Notes under the pieces: model-generated | The model's input: the letters and a program-made list of their open reading frames with translations, nothing else | Told to the model about the DNA's origin: nothing | The model's database searches: none | Translations under genes and position numbers: made by a program | Shown here: one piece after another, positions 6,238-12,936 of the stretch | Numbering within the stretch: position 1 is the first letter of the stretch | Layout of the letters: every line of letters begins with the position of its first letter | Origin: an uncultured Verrucomicrobiota bacterium | GTDB taxonomy: Bacteria; Verrucomicrobiota; Kiritimatiellia; Kiritimatiellales; Tichowtungiaceae | Assembly: GCA_903831085.1 (NCBI GenBank) | Contig: CAIKWE010000056.1 | Coordinates: 1 to 37,951, forward strand | DNA: 37,951 nucleotides | Direction: 5' to 3'

Positions 6238-7410
6238 ATGACAAATAAATTCCGCCGCATATTGCCTGTTGTTGCCAGCTTGTATCTGTTGTGTTCGAGC
6301 GCCTGGGCCGGTGAAGGAGGCCTCGCTTCTGCCACCGATGGAGTACAGCAGGTGGCGCAGTACAATTTTGCCATTCACATTCTCGCCATGCTGCTGGTGG
6401 GTTTCGGTTTCCTTATGGTGTTCGTCCGGAAATACGGATACAGCGCCACAACCGGCACTTATCTGGTCGTAGCCGTCGGGATTCCGCTTTATGTTTTCCT
6501 GCGAGCCTCCGGAATTCTTTGCGGCGAGCCGATTGCCCCCAGCACAATTAAAGCGCTTCTTTATGCGGAATTCGCCGTGGCCGCCGCCTTGATCGCCATG
6601 GGCGCGGTGCTCGGCCGTCTGCGGGTTTTCCAGTATGCGTTGCTGGCGCTCCTGCTGGTTCCGGCCTATCTGCTTAATGAATGGATGGTGCTGGACGGCG
6701 GACTGGGCGTGACGCGCGGATTTGTGGACACGGCCGGATCGATCATCATCCACGCCTTCGGTGCCTATTTCGGCATCGGTATGACCTTGGCTGTAACTAC
6801 GGCGGCGCAGCGCCAGCAGGTCGTTACGGTGGATGCCACCTCGGATCGTTTTGCGATGCTCGGCTCTATGGTGCTGTGGCTGTTCTGGCCCAGCTTCTGC
6901 AGCGCCATTGTTTCGCCGGACGAAATGCCGCGCACAGTGATGAACACCGTACTCTCGCTGTCGGGCGCCACGATCAGCACCTACCTGTTCAGCACGCTGC
7001 TGCGCAAAGGAAAAACATCGTTTGGCGATATGGCGAACGCGGCGCTGGCCGGCGGGGTGGCGATCGGCGCGACGTGCAACCTTGTGGCTCCGGGAGTCGC
7101 GTTCGGTATCGGGCTGCTGGCTGGAACGGTTTGTGTTCTTGGTTATGTCTTTGTCCAACCGGCTCTGGAAAAGCGGTTCAAAATTGTCGACACCTGCGGT
7201 GTCCATAATCTGCACGGAATGCCTGGGCTAATGGGCGGTCTGATTGCGATTCTCGTTGTGCCCGGCGTGGCTTCGGCCCAGCTGATCGGCATCGCCGTCA
7301 CCGTTGCGCTGGCTCTCGGATGCGGTCTTTTGGCCGGCACTCTGATCAAAATCACAGGCACAACTCAGATGGCCTATGACGACCATGAAGAGTTCTTCAT
7401 CCTCGAATAG
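6238..7410 (+). CDS. Rh-family ammonium/ammonia (or CO2) channel
   Basis: A 390-residue inner-membrane protein with a cleavable N-terminal signal (ending near SSAWA-GEGG) and about eleven hydrophobic helices. The Amt/Rh fold is marked by FVDTAGSIIIHAFGAYFGIG (first pore His, with the Rh-like HAFGAYFG form) and DTCGVHNLHGMPGLMGG (second pore His). These are closer to eukaryotic and Nitrosomonas Rh50 proteins than to AmtB, which has FAGG...HxxAG. It would let NH3 cross the inner membrane passively. No glnK (PII) gene follows, unlike amtB operons; a 59-residue lipoprotein gene follows after 42 bp instead. Confidence 0.85.
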   Translation: MTNKFRRILPVVASLYLLCSSAWAGEGGLASATDGVQQVAQYNFAIHILAMLLVGFGFLMVFVRKYGYSATTGTYLVVAVGIPLYVFLRASGILCGEPIAPSTIKALLYAEFAVAAALIAMGAVLGRLRVFQYALLALLLVPAYLLNEWMVLDGGLGVTRGFVDTAGSIIIHAFGAYFGIGMTLAVTTAAQRQQVVTVDATSDRFAMLGSMVLWLFWPSFCSAIVSPDEMPRTVMNTVLSLSGATISTYLFSTLLRKGKTSFGDMANAALAGGVAIGATCNLVAPGVAFGIGLLAGTVCVLGYVFVQPALEKRFKIVDTCGVHNLHGMPGLMGGLIAILVVPGVASAQLIGIAVTVALALGCGLLAGTLIKITGTTQMAYDDHEEFFILE

Positions 7411-7452
7411 CGGACGGATGAGCCGCTCGGACAGATATTAAAGGAGGGACAG

Positions 7453-7632
7453 ATGAAAAAAACAGCATGGCTCTTTGTGGTCGGTCTTATTCTTTCCGGT
7501 TGCTCCAAAACAAACGAGTTGACGGATCAAGCCGCCACCAATCTTGTGAACCGGATTAAGACTCCCGTCGAACAAGCCCGCGCCGTCTCCGAAAAAGCCG
7601 CCGCCACCCGCGGCGCCGAAATGCCGAAATAA
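7453..7632 (+). CDS. Small lipoprotein of unknown function
   Basis: A 59-residue protein with an excellent AAGGAGGG ribosome-binding site. It has a lipoprotein signal peptide, MKKTAWLFVVGLILSGC (lipobox LSGC, lipid-bearing Cys at residue 17), followed by a short, mostly helical, Ala-rich chain ending GAEMPK. It is probably co-transcribed with the Rh channel gene. No family recognised. The good start signals, lipobox and continuous reading frame argue that it is real despite its length. Confidence 0.75.
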   Translation: MKKTAWLFVVGLILSGCSKTNELTDQAATNLVNRIKTPVEQARAVSEKAAATRGAEMPK

Positions 7633-7635
7633 TTC

Positions 7636-7650
7636 TTCCAAACGTCGGAA
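7636..7650. repeat. TTCCAA-N3-TTGGAA palindrome, one mismatch (intergenic)
   Basis: TTCCAAACGTCGGAA begins four bases after the lipoprotein stop codon. No T-tract follows, so it is not an obvious terminator. Confidence 0.65.
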
Positions 7651-7713
7651 ACTGCCGGATTGACGGATCGGTTCTTTCGCTTTTGCCGGCGGGAACTAAA
7701 TGAGAAAAAACCA

Positions 7714-7742
7714 TTGACGGGGCTTCGTGGTTTTGGAATCAT
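7714..7742 (+). promoter_or_regulatory. Candidate promoter for the DUF3034 leader transcript
   Basis: TTGACG (7714-7719), 17 bp, AATCAT (7737-7742). Transcription from about 7749 would include the small Cys-rich ORF and the terminator hairpin before the DUF3034 gene. Confidence 0.4.
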
Positions 7743-7800
7743 GGTAATTGTTATCACAAAAGAAGGTTATTGATTGATCGCAAGGAAACAGTAGGGTGGA

Positions 7801-7905
7801 ATGACAAATATTAGAACAAAGTCAGCAACGAACCGCAACGTAGCCATGTGTATGTGCATGTGTGCCTGTGCCCGTCCGGGAGGAGGAGCAATGCGGACCT
7901 GTTGA
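7801..7905 (+). CDS. Candidate Cys/Met-rich leader peptide (34 residues)
   Basis: The ORF starts ATG-ACA-AAT and ends TGT-TGA. Its product carries the run AMCMCMCACARPGGGAM and ends in Cys. GGGTGG lies just upstream of the ATG, a poor but possible ribosome-binding site. The ORF is followed by a strong terminator hairpin (7933-7959) and then the DUF3034 gene, the layout of an amino-acid or metal attenuation leader. A short hairpin (7874-7878 pairing 7894-7898) covers its last codons. The TG-rich base run could create the pattern by chance, so expression is unproven. Confidence 0.4.
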   Translation: MTNIRTKSATNRNVAMCMCMCACARPGGGAMRTC

Positions 7906-7932
7906 TCGTTCCAACAGATAAAAACAGCATAG

Positions 7933-7969
7933 CCCGCCTTCCGAAGTTCGGAAGGCGGGTTTTTCTTTT
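7933..7969 (+). terminator. Strong rho-independent terminator or attenuator before the DUF3034 gene
   Basis: CCCGCCTTCCGA-AGT-TCGGAAGGCGGG (7933-7959) is a perfect 12-bp stem with a 3-base loop, followed by TTTTTCTTTT. The loop half of the stem (7939-7953) is itself a variant of the TTCCAA-N3-TTGGAA palindrome. It could end the Rh/lipoprotein transcript or act as a conditional terminator in the leader of the next gene. Confidence 0.85.
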
Positions 7970-8053
7970 GGGGAAAGAAACCAAAAAACAAGGGGTGATT
8001 TGGAATCACCGGGCAATAAGAGAAAAAAACAGTTAGGAAAAGGAAATGCAGTT

Positions 8054-8911
8054 ATGAAAAACAGAAATAGACAAACAGGTGGTCGGTTTAGACGAAGCGG
8101 CGTGGCCGCAATTATCATTGGGCTTTTGCTGGCGCACGGTGCGCTGGCGGGAGTTCCTCTCAACAGCTTGCAGGGTAACGGCGGTGTGGCCTTTAACCCG
8201 CTGGCTTATCTGGCAGGGCAGAATCAGGACACTGCAGCAAGCAACTCATGGGATAGCGTGCTCAGTAAGCCGCAGCTCGGGGCGTGGTACGTCAGCCTGG
8301 GAAGTGTAAACGTTGACTGGACGGCGATCGGTGCCGCGGAGACGTTTTTCAACCGGCTTGAAGTCTCGTATGGGTATGAAACAGTTGCGCAGGACGGTCA
8401 AAACACCATTCACAAAGATAATGTAGGCGCTAAGCTGTTACTGATTCCCGAGAACGCCGGAGGTCATGCCTGGGTTCCGGCTGTATCGGCAGGTACGCTC
8501 TACAAGTCGACCGACTACAGCGCGGCAGCTAATGATGCCGCCTTCGACTACTACGTAGTGGCAACCAAGCTGATCACGCAATTGCCCCGGCCTGTGCTGG
8601 TTTCAGGCGGTGTTCTGTCCACCAAGGAGCAGGTGACGGGTGTGTTTGGTTTTAACGATCAGCGGGATCTTACGCTGTTCGGCAACATAGACATCCTGCC
8701 GGTGTCCTGGCTCGCGCTGGGTCTTGAGTACAAGCAGGGCGCCGAGTTCGACAACTTCAAAAACGCGGACTACTGGGATGCGCACGTTTCCTGGTTTGTT
8801 AACAAAAACCTGACGCTGGTCGCAGCCTACGTCAACGCCGGCGACGAAACGTCCACGTCAAAAGTCGGACTGGGCAATGGGCTCGTCTTGAGCGCGCAAT
8901 ACGCGTTCTAA
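8054..8911 (+). CDS. DUF3034 family outer-membrane beta-barrel-like protein
   Basis: A 285-residue exported protein. A basic N-region (MKNRNRQTGGRFRRSG) precedes a hydrophobic segment and cleavage near AHGALA-GVPLN. GVPLNSLQGNGGVAFNPLAYLAG is the DUF3034 N-terminal signature. The rest alternates short amphipathic beta strands and ends in Phe (SAQYAF), typical of outer-membrane proteins inserted by BamA. The start at 8054 is chosen for the AGGAAA upstream and the signal peptide, over an in-frame ATG at 8000. Function of the family is unknown. A small hairpin GGTGAT-TTGGA-ATCACC (7994-8010) lies in the leader between the terminator and the gene. Confidence 0.8.
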   Translation: MKNRNRQTGGRFRRSGVAAIIIGLLLAHGALAGVPLNSLQGNGGVAFNPLAYLAGQNQDTAASNSWDSVLSKPQLGAWYVSLGSVNVDWTAIGAAETFFNRLEVSYGYETVAQDGQNTIHKDNVGAKLLLIPENAGGHAWVPAVSAGTLYKSTDYSAAANDAAFDYYVVATKLITQLPRPVLVSGGVLSTKEQVTGVFGFNDQRDLTLFGNIDILPVSWLALGLEYKQGAEFDNFKNADYWDAHVSWFVNKNLTLVAAYVNAGDETSTSKVGLGNGLVLSAQYAF

Positions 8912-8924
8912 GAGCGGTTCGTTT

Positions 8925-8953
8925 CCGGGAGTCCGGGTCTATCGGATTCCCGG
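8925..8953. terminator. Hairpin between the DUF3034 and ABC-F genes
   Basis: CCGGGAGTCCG and CGGATTCCCGG pair with one mismatch around a 7-base loop, in the 55-bp gap between convergent genes. No clear T-tract follows on either strand, so termination is only suggested. Confidence 0.4.
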
Positions 8954-8966
8954 ATGACGGCCCGTT

Positions 8967-10565
8967 TCACTTCGCCTTCTGAGCTTTTTTCCACGCTTCA
9001 AATTCGTCCAGCGTGCCGCGATAGTCGATGATGCCGTTTTTTGTGACTTCGAGTATCCGCGTGGCTAGCGTCGCAATGAAGCGGTGGTCATGCGAAACAA
9101 AGAGGAGTGTGTGGGGGAAAAGCGAGAGGCCGTAGTTCAACTCTTCGATGGATTCCAGATCGAGATGGTTAGTGGGTTCATCGAGCGCCAGTACATTGCC
9201 GCCTTCCAGCAGCATTTTTGAAATGATCAGCCGGGCCTTCTCGCCGCCGCTGAGTACGCCTGTTTTTTTCAGCACATCCTGACCTTTGAAAAGCATCTTT
9301 CCCATAAACGAGCGCAGTTCGACTTCGGCGGTTCCGGCGTCGGCAAAGCGGCCCAGCCATTCCAGTGCGGGGGCTTCAGCATTTAGCAGGGACGAGGCGT
9401 CTTGCGGGAACAGGCTGATCTGAACGGTTTCGCCAAACAGAACCTGTCCGGTATCGCTCTCCATCTGTTTGCAAAGAATGTTGAGCAGTGTCGTTTTGCC
9501 AATTCCGTTTTTGCCCACAATCGCCACACGCTCTTCCGGCCCGATCGTGCAGGAAAAGTTGCTGAAAATCGGTTGGTCGTACGACTTGGCAACCGACACG
9601 GCCTCAATCACTTTGTCGCCCAGCCGTTTTTTCGGTTTAAAGCGGATGAAGGGCGAAACCCGGCTGCTGGCTTTTATTTTTGTAATCTCCAGTTTTTCGA
9701 GCGTCTTCTTGCGCGAGGTGGCCTGTTTGGCTTTCGAAGCGTTAGAGCTGAAGCGGGCAATAAACGCTTTCAGATCATTCGCCTGCCGCTCGACCTTCTG
9801 GTTCTGTTTTTCCTGCAGCTCGCGCGCTTCCAGGCTGGCGATGGTGAAGTCGTCATAATTTCCTGTGAACAGACGGATCTCATGAAAATCCAGATCGGCG
9901 ATGTGCGTGCAAACCTGATTCAGGAAGAAGCGGTCATGCGAAATCGTGATTAGCATCCCGTCATAATCCTGGAGCAGTTCAACCAGCCACTCGATCGACT
10001 CCATGTCCAGATGATTGGTCGGCTCATCGAGCAACAGAAGATCCGGCTTGCCGAAAAGAACCTGCGCCAGCAGAACGCGCAGTTTAAAGCCGCCTTGTAG
10101 AACCGTCATGGGTTGTCCGAACAGATCCTCGGTAAAGCCCAGCCCGACCAGCAGTGTGGCCGCTTCGGATTCCATCGTGTAGCCGCCCGCTTCGCCAAAG
10201 TCGTGCTCGATGTGGCTGCACCGATCATGCTCTTCGTCGGTCAGGTCGTCTTTTGAGTAGAGCAGTTCGCGCTCGCAATGCAGCGCCCACAGCTTGGGAT
10301 TTCCCATGCAAACCGTGTCAAGAATCGTGTACGCATCAAAGGCGGAATGATCCTGCCGGAGATAGCCGAGCGTACAGCCGGGGCCGATTGTAACCGTTCC
10401 CTCACTTGGCTCCAGCTGTCCGGTCAGAATTTTCATGAACGTGGATTTGCCGGAGCCGTTGGCACCGATGAGACCGTAGCGGTTGCCGGGGACGAACTTC
10501 ACCGAAACGTCTTCAAACAGCGCTGTTTTGCTGAAGCGCATCGTGATTTTTGATGTTGTAATCAT
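8967..10565 (-). CDS. ybiT: ABC-F family ATPase, YbiT-like
   Basis: A 532-residue cytoplasmic protein with two ABC ATPase domains and no membrane part; ABC-F proteins act on the ribosome. Domain 1 has Walker A GANGSGKST, a degenerate signature LQGGFKLR in place of LSGG, and Walker B LLLLDEPTNHLD. The inter-domain arm (about 245-310) contains RFSSNASKAKQATSRKK and ASSRVSPFIRF, characteristic of the YbiT branch. Domain 2 has GKNGIGKTT, LSGGEKAR and LALDEPTNHLD. Length and order match E. coli YbiT, whose role in ribosome function is only partly known. The gene stands alone, divergent from the membrane-protein gene at 10791 across a 225-bp gap in which I see no strong promoter. Confidence 0.92.
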   Translation of the reverse strand: MITTSKITMRFSKTALFEDVSVKFVPGNRYGLIGANGSGKSTFMKILTGQLEPSEGTVTIGPGCTLGYLRQDHSAFDAYTILDTVCMGNPKLWALHCERELLYSKDDLTDEEHDRCSHIEHDFGEAGGYTMESEAATLLVGLGFTEDLFGQPMTVLQGGFKLRVLLAQVLFGKPDLLLLDEPTNHLDMESIEWLVELLQDYDGMLITISHDRFFLNQVCTHIADLDFHEIRLFTGNYDDFTIASLEARELQEKQNQKVERQANDLKAFIARFSSNASKAKQATSRKKTLEKLEITKIKASSRVSPFIRFKPKKRLGDKVIEAVSVAKSYDQPIFSNFSCTIGPEERVAIVGKNGIGKTTLLNILCKQMESDTGQVLFGETVQISLFPQDASSLLNAEAPALEWLGRFADAGTAEVELRSFMGKMLFKGQDVLKKTGVLSGGEKARLIISKMLLEGGNVLALDEPTNHLDLESIEELNYGLSLFPHTLLFVSHDHRFIATLATRILEVTKNGIIDYRGTLDEFEAWKKAQKAK

Positions 10566-10790
10566 GGCCGTCCAATCCGGGGTGAAGCTGAAAAATTGAA
10601 AATGAGCGCCGTGTATAACAGGATATTCCGGAAGTGCCGACTGCTAACTGCCCCGAATTTCTAAAGGAAGTTGCCGCCGCAGAGGTGACATCTTCTGCCG
10701 CCTGTTGTACGATGCCGCCCTTTGTGAACAATCCGTGCATGCAGAGTTGCCTGCAACGGAATTAATTTTTAAACAGAAGGGACGCACATC

Positions 10791-11630
10791 ATGGTTGCAT
10801 TGCTGATTTCAGTGATTGTTTCTGCCGCGGCGGTTATCGCCTGTATCGTTTATCATATCGGTTTGGGCGGGGAGATTTTCTGGGGACTTGCCGGATTCCT
10901 TCTCCCGCAATTCTTAATCGGATTCATTGTCCGGAAGAAAATCACGGCGGTTCAGAATGAGCTTCAAGAGATGCTCACGAACGGACAGAAGCAGATGACC
11001 CGTAAGATTCAGATGTTTCAAACGAAGCCCGGCGGGAATATCAAACAAATCCAGCGCCAGCTGGAAAGTGACCAGAAGGCGGTTGTTACGCAAGCGCTCG
11101 CATTCACCAAGCGCTTTGAGCCCTTCAAAAAATGGACCCTGATGATGGGCCGGCAGATCGCCACCATGCGCCTGCAGTTCCACTATCAACTGCAGGACTT
11201 TGCAGCGGCCGATAAACTTCTTGCGACCGCAGGACTATTTACCGGCCCGATGATGATGGAGCCCATGGTGATTGCCATGAAAATAGCGCGACAGTATAAA
11301 AACGGTGATGTGGCGGGCGCCGAAAAAACCTTCAAGCGTCGTGTGAAATGGTTCCGGGGAAACCGCGGCACCCTGCTTTACGGTCTGATGTCCTGGATTT
11401 ATATGCAGCAGGGCGAGTCTGAAAAAGCGCGCATGCTTTTGGTTAAAGCGAAAGACATCACCTCCGACGAAACCCTTGCCGCAAACTGGGAACTGCTCGC
11501 CAACAACAAAGACAAGCAGTTCTCGAACGCCGGACTGGGCGAAGAATGGTACGGACTCTATCTCGAAGCTCCGCCGCTTCCCAAACAGCAGCGGATGCAC
11601 GGCAATGCGCACGGCGGACGCCGATTTTAG
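10791..11630 (+). CDS. Unknown protein with two N-terminal membrane helices and TPR-like helices
   Basis: A 279-residue protein. Two hydrophobic helices lie at about residues 2-20 and 26-46, then a basic loop (VRKK) and an all-helical cytoplasmic or periplasmic part. In that part, segments such as QLQDFAAADKLLATAGL, GDVAGAEKTFKRRVKW and QQGESEKARMLLVKAKDI look like tetratricopeptide-type helix pairs. The start is supported by GAAGGGA upstream. No family recognised; a scaffold role is a guess from the TPR-like helices. The last 22 codons reappear, 86% identical at DNA level, at 12711-12776, which points to a lost tandem paralogue. The stop codon overlaps the end of the opposing fic gene. Confidence 0.75.
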   Translation: MVALLISVIVSAAAVIACIVYHIGLGGEIFWGLAGFLLPQFLIGFIVRKKITAVQNELQEMLTNGQKQMTRKIQMFQTKPGGNIKQIQRQLESDQKAVVTQALAFTKRFEPFKKWTLMMGRQIATMRLQFHYQLQDFAAADKLLATAGLFTGPMMMEPMVIAMKIARQYKNGDVAGAEKTFKRRVKWFRGNRGTLLYGLMSWIYMQQGESEKARMLLVKAKDITSDETLAANWELLANNKDKQFSNAGLGEEWYGLYLEAPPLPKQQRMHGNAHGGRRF

Positions 11631-12595
11631 CGCAACGCCGCCTGTTTCCGGGCTTCTTCAACTAACCGGAGCGATTCGCGCCATTCTTCCCGAAGCAGAA
11701 TTTTGAATGATGCAAGGGCTGGACTTAAAGGAAGCAACGGATTATCCGTTTTGATAACACCGACCGCGGTTTCATAATTCCACAGCAGGTCAATGTATTC
11801 AGCGCGGCGGGCCAGAGCAATCAGCAGGGGCGGCCAGCCGCACTTCAGCAGCGGCAGATTGGCGATCAGCCGCGCGATGCGCCCGTTCCCGTCAAAAAAC
11901 GGATGGACTCGCACAAAGCTCAGATGCGTCCACGCATAGACATTGACAGCTTTTGTCGCTGACGTTGCCGAACGGAGCTTCCGGTTGAACTCTTTAATCC
12001 AGCGGGCCATCAGCTTTGGCGTGTCATCCGGCCGGGCGTATTCCATATAAACCGGTTTGCCGTCGCGTACGCCGGTCGTTCCATTGTAATCGCGCTTCCA
12101 ATTGCCGATCGGGCGCAGAGAATCAATCGGGCTCTTCTGCATCACGCAACGGTGCAGATTGAACAGATCGTCAGCAGAGATTTTTTCTTTTTGGATCAGA
12201 TCATAAATCAGCTCGACCGCCTTGGCATGACCGTAGGCTTCTTCGTGATCCTTCAGCGGTTTGCCGCTGATCGTCAGCCCCAGTTCCAGCACTTTTACGG
12301 TTTCGCCCAGCGTTAGCGTATTGCCTTCGATCCCAGTCGAACCATACGTCCAGAGAGCGGTGAACTGCTTAATCAGCGAGTCTCGGATATCTCTGGGAAG
12401 ATTTTCATAAAACAGAGAGGGGCGCTTCTCCGCCTGTTCCCGTGTCTTCAGGAACGAAAATACGGCGTTGTAAGTGACACTCAGACCGCGCTCGCGGTTC
12501 AGCGTTTCTGCGATTTTACGAAGCGAAATGCCCTGTTTGCGCAGATCGCGGATATGCGCCTCAAACGGCGTTAAGATGGACGAGGAACTTTTCAT
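11627..12595 (-). CDS. Fic domain protein (predicted AMP-transferase) with N-terminal inhibitory motif
   Basis: A 322-residue cytoplasmic enzyme predicted to transfer AMP (or another nucleotide) to target proteins. Residues 12-50 (KQGISLRKIAETLNRERGLSVTY...) look like a helix-turn-helix. The inhibitory helix motif (S/T)xxxE(G/N) is S86-TGI-E90-G91, making it a class II, self-inhibited Fic. The active loop is H231-PFFDGNGRIAR, a complete HPFx(D/E)GNGRxxR. The gene has inserted-cassette features: it is opposite in strand to its left neighbour, its stop overlaps that neighbour's stop, and copies of the neighbour's 3' end lie on both sides. No antitoxin gene is adjacent, as expected when the inhibitory helix is built in. 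The promoter region carries a 12-bp inverted repeat (12623-12675). Confidence 0.92.
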   Translation of the reverse strand: MKSSSSILTPFEAHIRDLRKQGISLRKIAETLNRERGLSVTYNAVFSFLKTREQAEKRPSLFYENLPRDIRDSLIKQFTALWTYGSTGIEGNTLTLGETVKVLELGLTISGKPLKDHEEAYGHAKAVELIYDLIQKEKISADDLFNLHRCVMQKSPIDSLRPIGNWKRDYNGTTGVRDGKPVYMEYARPDDTPKLMARWIKEFNRKLRSATSATKAVNVYAWTHLSFVRVHPFFDGNGRIARLIANLPLLKCGWPPLLIALARRAEYIDLLWNYETAVGVIKTDNPLLPLSPALASFKILLREEWRESLRLVEEARKQAALR

Positions 12596-12622
12596 GCGCA
12601 GATAAACTGCTCCTAACCCCGC

Positions 12623-12675
12623 ATTTTGTCACGACTAAAATTAGATAATTTAGAACAAGTTTATCGTGACAAAAT
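12623..12675 (-). promoter_or_regulatory. Long inverted repeat in the fic promoter region
   Basis: ATTTTGTCACGA (12623-12634) and TCGTGACAAAAT (12664-12675) are perfect 12-bp inverted arms around an AT-rich 29-bp spacer. The spacer contains a smaller CTAAA...TTTAG palindrome and TTGTTC/TATCTAAT-like promoter elements reading toward fic. It may be an operator bound by the HTH region of Fic or another repressor. Inverted ends of a small cassette are an alternative, but only one such site was seen. Confidence 0.55.
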
Positions 12676-12776
12676 CGTCTGCTGACCCCGAGGAACGGTT
12701 CCAACATCTGGAAGCTCCGCCGCTCCCCAAACAGCAGAGAATGCACGGAAACGCACACAGCGGACGCCGGTTTTAA
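12666..12776 (+). pseudogene. 3' remnant of a paralogue of the gene at 10791
   Basis: From 12711 to 12776 the sequence encodes LEAPPLPKQQRMHGNAHSGRRF (with the preceding Leu) and a stop codon, one residue different from the end of the intact gene. Seven of nine base changes are silent, so the copy diverged as a protein-coding gene before most of it was lost. An in-frame GTG at 12666 would give a 36-codon ORF, but there is no ribosome-binding site. The homology begins exactly at a TTCCAA-N3-TTGGAA type palindrome (12699-12713). Confidence 0.65.
12699..12713. repeat. TTCCAA-N3-TTGGAA palindrome, one mismatch (at paralogue breakpoint)
   Basis: TTCCAACATCTGGAA sits at the junction where similarity to the 3' end of the gene at 10791 begins. 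Confidence 0.65.
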
Positions 12777-12820
12777 GAGACAGGCCGCAGACTTGCGGCT
12801 TGAGACCTGAGGCGGGACTC

Positions 12821-12835
12821 TTCCAAACATTGGAA
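12821..12835. repeat. TTCCAA-N3-TTGGAA palindrome, perfect (intergenic)
   Basis: TTCCAAACATTGGAA, identical to the copy in rsmA, lies between the paralogue remnant and the leuS terminator. A separate GCCGCA/TGCGGC hairpin is at 12784-12799. Confidence 0.9.
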
Positions 12836-12880
12836 GCTCTGTAGCCGCGCACGGTGGGCGCGGTCACCGCCCGCACCTAC

Positions 12881-12913
12881 AGAAAGAAAAAGGCGGGGTC
12901 GTGACCCCGCCTT
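12881..12913 (-). terminator. Rho-independent terminator of leuS
   Basis: AAGGCGGGGTC (12890-12900) pairs with GACCCCGCCTT (12903-12913). On the minus strand the stem is followed by TTTTTCTTTCT. It lies 24 bp beyond the leuS stop codon. Confidence 0.88.
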
Positions 12914-12936
12914 GCAGAACTTGGTGTGTTCCGTGG

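Noticed and set aside
7745-7960. Known riboswitch class upstream of the DUF3034 gene
   Set aside because: No conserved core of cobalamin, c-di-GMP, glutamine, SAM or similar riboswitches could be recognised; only the peptide ORF and terminator are supported.
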